Below are positions 58,484 through 64,000 of a stretch of DNA of 64,000 nucleotides, one piece after another. The stretch comes from Anastatus disparis (Eukaryota; Arthropoda; Insecta; Hymenoptera; Eupelmidae), in contig JAFFSR010000344.1 of NCBI GenBank assembly GCA_017163975.1, forward strand, positions 558,001 to 622,000. Reading direction: 5' to 3'. Position numbers and translations under genes: made by a program. Position 1 is the first letter of the stretch, and each line of letters opens with the position of its first letter. The notes beneath the pieces were generated by a model that saw nothing but the letters and a program-made list of their open reading frames with translations, did no database searches and had not been told where the DNA came from.

Positions 58484-58520
58484 TTTATACTAATGATGTT
58501 TGTTCTTTTGTTATATATAG
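58484..58520 (+). promoter_or_regulatory. Putative branch point and 3' splice site before ORF3
   Basis: ATACTAATGATG near 58487 resembles a branch-point consensus. It is followed by TTTGTTCTTTTGTTATATATAG with AG at 58519-58520, about 65 bases before the ORF3 ATG. In env-bearing Gypsy elements the third ORF is expressed from a spliced RNA. The donor would lie in the missing 5' part. Confidence 0.5.
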
Positions 58521-58584
58521 GTGAAGCTGATTGGGCTCTCCCCTGATATTTGTATCGCTAAAGAGAACCGTCAGCCGAGCCAAG

Positions 58585-60137
58585 ATGTTTTTCTTGGAAG
58601 AATTGGCCAGAGGCCTATTTCATAGAATCAATGAGACGCATGATCTCACGAAGAAGGCTGAGTACAGGTTAGCAGAGATCTACCTATACGAATTCATTGA
58701 CCCGTATACGCAGCAGTGTATGGGTAAAATCAATGCTGCCAACAGTGCCGGTGCGAGGAATGCGATGAAAAACACACAAGAACATGAGTTCAAGAAACCA
58801 TCGCTCTTTATTGGTGATAACCCTGTGCTGGATTTGTTCTTGTACAATATGTCAATGAATCGTGGTAAGAGGAAGTTAGATCAGATTTTGAGATCATTTG
58901 GTCAGGAGGATTTTGAAATAGGGAGAATCCACTTGTCAGGCAGGAAAACGTGCGCCAACATCAGATGTCATACTCTCGCTGCATCTACAAGGATGCAATG
59001 TGACGCACTGTTGAGGAAAATGTGGATAGAAACAAAGAATGGAAGCTTATTTTACCTACAAATTAAACCTGACCAAAAAGCTTCTGCAAAGAAACTGGAT
59101 AAGCGATCGTGGATGAGCCAAAACTCGAGGTTATACCTCCATCTGTTGAGGCGTTGCGTGCCCCTAATATTATCAGCAAGATTCTGAAGCATCTACAGCC
59201 TGTGGATGTGATGAATTTGATGTGTGCGTTGGATGGTTTGCGAGAACCTTGTTACAGGCTGGGAGTAACAGACTTGCTGCTATGTTACAGAAGATATGAA
59301 GGAACAGGTGGGCTAGAACGTTTGTTCGACGACGCAAGGCAATTTGAATTTGCCAATATATGGACCGGCGGATGCAGATGTGAGGTAGAGGCTTCAACCA
59401 TTAGAAAGGTTATACGCTACCAGAAAGAAGGAAGGAAGGACAAGTTATCCATCGATAACATGGATTTAACCGGCGGCGTTATGACGAAGGAGGTAATAGC
59501 TGAGGTATCCGAAACCTGCAAAGTCAGGAGCCTCAAATTATCCAAGATGATGACCGTTTTTGATGCGGAAATGCGCATGGAAGGGCTTAGAGAAGCCACG
59601 TTTGTAAATAGTGCATATACTAGGTTAAGATTCTTAGATAATAAGTTATTTTTAAGTTTAAGGGTCATAAACCTGGACAGCTGCAGGGAGTTGTGCATAG
59701 GAGACCTCTATGAATTTCTTAGGGAAAATAAAACTCTTCAGGAGCTATACTCAATGGATATAAACAGCACTGACCAAGGTATGCAGTACTGGAGAATCCT
59801 GGAAGCTGTATACAACCAGGGCACTAGGATCAAAGTCTTCCATTTTAAGTATTTGAAGAGTGAAAGCAAAGAGTTGGAATTCATTCATGATCCGATAGTT
59901 CATGTTAATCACACCTTAGTAGAGATAAACCTGGAAAATAACAAGTATTTGATGCAGAGTGTCCAGGAGATTATTAATAAATCGGAGTCCTTGCAGCAGT
60001 TAAATATAATGAGGTTGGAACCCAATGATTCAGGGTTTAATTTCTCTAGACAACAATCGTTACGATCAGTCGAGATGTCATACCACTTGGGCATCCAAAA
60101 GTCCTTGAATTCTTTTAACAACACCAGCATAGAATAG
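58585..60137 (+). pseudogene. ORF3 of Gypsy-C: F-box/leucine-rich-repeat-like protein, one frameshift
   Basis: ATG at 58585 in good context (A at -3). The first part, about 173 codons, has MFFLEELARGLFHRI, AEIYLYEFIDPYTQQC and a C-x4-C-H-x10-C cluster (CANIRCHTLAASTRMQC). Near 59105 the frame shifts by one, and a 343-codon part runs to 60137. That part begins with an F-box-like helix set (APNIISKILKHLQPVDVMNL, about residues 15-48 of this part). Leucine-rich repeats follow (KVRSLKLSK, LRVINLDSC, TLVEINLENN, LQQLNIMRL). No signal peptide, transmembrane segment or fusion-like region is seen, so it is not an envelope. F-box/LRR proteins recruit substrates to SCF ubiquitin ligases; that this ORF does so is inference. 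Captured host gene or element-specific accessory gene. Confidence 0.65.
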
Positions 60138-60449
60138 AATCAAGATGAACAATTATTATAGGAAGAACAATAAAAATAACAGATGTTTCAATGTTAATTT
60201 TGTGTTAACGATATTAAGAAATGTACCTCGATTCAGGTTGGACATTCTTAACTGTAAAATCAGTCTGAATTCCGCACTATCGTGAGCAATCACAAGACAG
60301 GGTGCAAGAATGTACAACGAGAATGGACTCTTTAGCATCGTATTTAGAAGCCTTTGAAGGCATAAAATGTAAATGCATGTAATAAAGTGTAAATTAGCTT
60401 TAATTAAGTATGTAATGATGTAGAGAAGTGAAAAGTACGTATGAGCGAA

Positions 60450-60690
60450 AGTATTTGTGTAAGTAATTATGTACAAGAATGTAAAAGAGTTCACAGGTAA
60501 AAATAAATGGAAAAGTAATTGCGTAAGTAATTATGTGCAAGAATGAAAAAGAGTTCACATGTAAAAAAAATGTAAAAGTAATTCCGTAAGTAATTATGTG
60601 CAAGAATGAAAAAGGGTTCACATGTAAAGATAAATATAGAAGTAATTGCGTAAGTAATTATATACAAGAATGTAAAAGATCACATGTAAA
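60450..60690 (+). repeat. 64-bp tandem repeat in the Gypsy-C 3' region
   Basis: Four copies of a unit with GTAAGTAATTATGTRCAAGA, ATGWAAAAGAGTTCACATGT and a variable A-rich part, starting about 60460, 60524, 60588 and 60651. It is non-coding, between ORF3 and the polypurine tract. Confidence 0.82.
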
Positions 60691-60757
60691 ATAAAACACC
60701 CACTGCTTATGTAAAAAAAAAATATATTTCCTTTTGTTGTATAAAAGCCTGGATGGT

Positions 60758-60774
60758 TATTTAGGGGGGAGTAC
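60758..60774 (+). other. Polypurine tract of Gypsy-C
   Basis: TATTTAGGGGGGAGTAC directly before the LTR start at 60775. Confidence 0.75.
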
Positions 60775-61071
60775 TGTGAGTACACAGACGTACGTGATAT
60801 GTATGTATGAGTAAATGTGCGAGTAAACGCTGTGCGCAACTGGCGGCGCGCAAGTAAGCAACGATGAAACGTAACCTATGTGTTTCATGATATATGCGAA
60901 GAGAGTCAGAGCGTTTTTGATCACCTATAAGTTAAGTAGCCTTGGCATCTCCAGGTAATAATAAAGTATATTTTAAAATATTAAAGGAGTTGTTTCTCTC
61001 TGTTCAAAGACCTATCTAACTACCTTTCCTTCTCGCAACATCGTAGCATCTACGGGGTGTAGGAGACTACA
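60775..61071 (+). repeat. 3' LTR of Gypsy-C
   Basis: 297 bp, TGTGAGTACA...GGAGACTACA, with AATAAAG at about 60959 as a probable polyadenylation signal. The right edge is set where the satellite consensus (GTATTATAAAA) resumes. No second LTR is in the window. Confidence 0.75.
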
Positions 61072-63205
61072 GTATTATAAAACATGATTAGTATGAGTGC
61101 TAATTACGTAATTTCGAGAAATTCCCACGATGAATGTAAAGTTAAAAAAACATCATAAAGTTGCTCTTTCTTATCATTATGATATTTTACGATAAACCTT
61201 CAAAATTCAAAAATAAGCAATTTTAATCTCCCAGTAAGTGGTCGCTCTTATCTAGGAAATGGTATATCTGCGCATAACACGGTTTTGGCGAATTTAAAAG
61301 ATTTCGGAGTAATTAAAAATTATAATTAATAGTATTAAGATATATAGGTAATATGTTATATCCCAGAAATCTTCTCCTTTAAAAATTAATGAATTATTTT
61401 AGTGGTTATCATAATAATCTTATTTGTGTTATAAAAAATAATTGGTACGAGGGCTAATTACGTCATTTTGAGAAATTCCCACAATGAATGCAAAGTTAAA
61501 AAATACATTATAAAGTTGCTCTTTCTTATCATTGTGACTTTTCACGATAAATCCTTAAGATTCTGAAATAAACAATTTTAATCTCCCAAAAAATGCTCGC
61601 TCTAATGTACGTAATGGTATAAATGCGCTTAACACGGGTTTGGCGACTTTTAAAATATTTTGATGAAATTCAAAATTCTGATTAGTAGTATGAAGATATA
61701 TCAGTAATATGATATATTCCTTAAATCTTCTACTAAAAAATTCAGTGAATTATTTTTGTGGTTATAATAATAATAATAATAATAATAATAATTTTGTTTG
61801 TATATTAAAACATGATTGGTGTGAGTGCTAATTACGTCATTTTAAGAAATTTCCACGATGAATGTAAACTTAAAAATAACATTTTTAAGTTGCTCTTTCT
61901 TATCATTCTGATATTTTACGATAAACCCTCAGGATTCGAAAATAAGCAATTTTAATCTCCCAGCAAGTGCTCGCTCTTGTCTACGTGATGGTATATCTGC
62001 GCCTAACACGGTTTTGGTGACTTTTAAAATATTTCCAAAAAATTAAAAGTATGATTAATAGTATAAAGATATATCGGTAATATGTTATATCCCGTAAACA
62101 TTCTACTTTAAAAATTAGTGAATTATTTTTATGGTTATAATAATGATCTTATTTGTATCATAAAATATGATTGGTATGACTGCAAATTACGTGATTTTAA
62201 TAAATTCCCAAGATAAATATAGAGCTAAAAAAAAACATATTAAAGTTGCTCTTTCTTATCATTGTGATATTTTACGATAAACCCTCAAGATTTGGAAATA
62301 AGCAATTATAATCTCCCAGCAAGTGCTCGCTCTTATCTACGTAATCGTATATCTGCGCCAAACACGGTTTGGCGACTTTTAAAATATTTCGAAGTAATAC
62401 AAAATTCTGATTGATAGTATAAAGATATATCGGTAATATGTTATACCACTTGAAAATTTTACTTTAAAAATTAGCAAATTATTTTTCTGGTTATAATAAT
62501 GATCTTATTTGTATTATAAAATATGATTGCTATGAGTGCCAATTACGTTATTTTGTAAAATTAATATGATGAATGCGAAGTTAAAAAATACATTATAAAG
62601 TAGCTCTTTCTTGTCATTGTGATATTTTACGATAAACCCTCGAGATTCGAAAATAAGCAATTTTAATCTCGCAGCAAGTGCTCGCTCTTATCTACCTAAT
62701 GGTAGATCTGCGCATAACACGGTTTTGGCGACTTTTAAAATATTTCTGGGAAATTTAAAATTATGATTAATAGTATGAAGATATATTGATAATATGGTAT
62801 ATCCCGTAAATATTGTACTTTAAAAATTAGTGAATTATTTTTGTGGTTATTATAATGGTCTAATTTGTATTATAAAATATGATCGGTATGAGTGCTAATT
62901 ACGACATTTTGAGTAATTCCCACGATGAATTTAAAACAAAAAAAAACATTTCAAAGTTGCTCTTACTTATCATTGTGATATTTTACGATAAACCCCCGAG
63001 ATTCGAAAATAAGCCATTTTAATCTCCCAGCAAATGCTCCGTCTTATCTAAGAAATGGTATATCTGCGCATGGCGCGTTTGTGGCAACGTTCAAAATATT
63101 TCGAAGAAATAGAGCATTGTGATTACTAGTATGAAGCTATATCGGTAATCTGTTCTATCCTTTCAAGTCTCCTATTTTAAAATTCAGTGAATTATTTTTG
63201 TGGTT

Positions 63206-63240
<35 letters not shown>

Positions 63241-64000
63241 TTTATTTGTATTTTGAAAATCAAACGGTATTAGTACTAATTACGTCATTTTGAGAAATTT
63301 TGAAGATGAATGCAAAATTAAAAAAAACATTTCAATGTTGCTCTTCCTTATTATTGTGATATTTTACGATGAACCCTCAAAATTCGGAAATAAGCAATTT
63401 TAATCTCCCAGCAAGTGCTTGCTCTTATCTACGTAATGGTATATCTGCGCCTAACACGGTTTTGGCGACTTTTAAAATATTTCCGAGAAATTCAATATTA
63501 TGATTAATAGTATGAAGATATATCGGTAATATGTTATATCCCGTAAATATTCTACTTTAAAAATTAGTGAATTATTTTTGTGGTTATAATAATGATCTTA
63601 TTTGTATTATGAAACATGATTGGTATGAGTGCTAATTACGTCATTCTAAGAAATTTCCAAGATGAATGTGAAGTTAAAAAAAACATTTTAATGTTGCTCT
63701 TTCTTATCTTTGTGATATTTTACGATAAAGCCTCAAGATTCGGAATTAAGCCATTTAAATCTCCCAACAAGTGTTCGCTCCTGTCTACGTAACGGTATAT
63801 CTGCGCCTAACACGGTTTTGGCGACTTTTAAAATATTTCCGAGAAATTCAAAATTATGATTAATAGTATGAAGATACATCGGTTATATGTTATATCCCGT
63901 AAATATTCTACTTTAAAAATTAGTGAATTATTTTTGTGGTTATAATAATGATCTTATTTGTATTATGAAACATGATTGGTATGAGTGCTAATTACGTCAT
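61072..64000 (+). repeat. 356-bp satellite array, runs off the window
   Basis: Eight full units and a partial one. The ATGATTGGTATGAGTGCTAA block recurs at about 61084, 61441, 61810, 62166, 62520, 62877, 63256, 63613 and 63968, a period of 354-357 bp with two longer units (about 369 and 379 bp) carrying (ATA)n expansions. Other conserved blocks are TTGCTCTTTCTTATCATTGT, TTTTACGATAAACCCTC, ATCTGCGCCTAACACGGTTT and GGCGACTTTTAAAATATTTC. It is the reverse orientation of 49190-50217. Confidence 0.92.

Larger units (their letters stand above)
54831..61071 (+). mobile_element. Gypsy-C: CsRn1-type retrotransposon with an extra 3' ORF, 5'-truncated
   Basis: The 5' LTR and gag are missing; the element starts at the right end of the Penelope element. 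It retains protease to integrase (55000-58405), an additional ORF in the env position (58585-60137), a 64-bp repeat region, a polypurine tract and a complete 3' LTR (60775-61071). The right flank is the 356-bp satellite. Integrase is disabled, while the extra ORF has only one frame break. Confidence 0.85.

Noticed and set aside
58585..60137. Reading ORF3 as an envelope gene
   Set aside because: No signal peptide, cleavage site, hydrophobic fusion region or transmembrane anchor is visible; the sequence fits an intracellular LRR protein better.
61072..64000. CRISPR-like regular spacing of repeats
   Set aside because: Whole 356-bp units are repeated with no unique spacers; a eukaryotic satellite.

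Overview
Eukaryotic, AT-rich DNA that is almost entirely transposable elements and tandem repeats; I found no convincing host gene. The element set (Gypsy elements of CsRn1 type, Copia elements primed by a half initiator-Met tRNA, a Penelope-like element, a CR1/L2-like LINE, a tRNA-derived SINE, hAT- and mariner-like MITEs, foldback elements) suggests an arthropod, most likely an insect. The species cannot be told from the sequence. The window reads like heterochromatin or a TE graveyard with a few young insertions.

Layout. 1-2.2 kb: degenerate minisatellite and unassigned sequence. 2.6-8.7 kb: a foldback-like structure with inverted ends, each carrying a 15-bp minisatellite (TTTATGGTTTATGGG family). 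Its loop holds a decayed transposase-like gene with a motif order reminiscent of RAG1/Transib. 8.7-12.3 kb: a second decayed transposase (HIDLAKNY...SDSPSTQY...GHGK), split by a LINE 3' end and by a palindromic 12-bp array. 13.6-20.8 kb: a Copia-type LARD on the minus strand, with LTRs differing at 1 of 293 positions and a 6.6-kb interior without coding capacity that is saturated with CTCGTT/CTCCTT. 21.1-21.6 kb: a foldback. 22.9-36.8 kb: a larger structure bounded by the same 15-bp minisatellite in inverted orientation and by 50-bp subterminal repeats. It is interrupted by Gypsy-A (minus strand, itself hit by a SINE) and Gypsy-B (plus strand, hit by a LINE fragment and an 845-bp MITE). 37.2-37.9 kb: a GC-rich island with 82-bp repeats that carry splice-donor-like sites. 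39.2-46.1 kb: an AGCTATA-rich inverted-repeat element split by Copia-B (39646-44360), which is complete apart from one in-frame TGA. 46.2-47.6 kb: another foldback. 48-50.2 kb: microsatellite-rich repeats, then a 356-bp satellite. 50.2-54.8 kb: a Penelope-like element (RT plus GIY-YIG) with inverted terminal repeats and a mariner-type insertion. 54.8-61.1 kb: Gypsy-C, 5'-truncated, which carries an extra 3' ORF in the env position. 61.1-64 kb: the same 356-bp satellite in opposite orientation, running off the window.

Most notable. The third ORF of Gypsy-C (58585-60137, one frameshift) looks like an F-box plus leucine-rich-repeat protein, not an envelope. A branch-point and acceptor-like signal lies just upstream, as if it were expressed from a spliced mRNA. 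Also notable are the mobile 15-bp minisatellite arms, the nearly newborn but non-coding Copia LARD, and the Copia-B stop codon that falls exactly on the last cysteine of the Gag zinc knuckle. All family calls are from motif reading without database searches.
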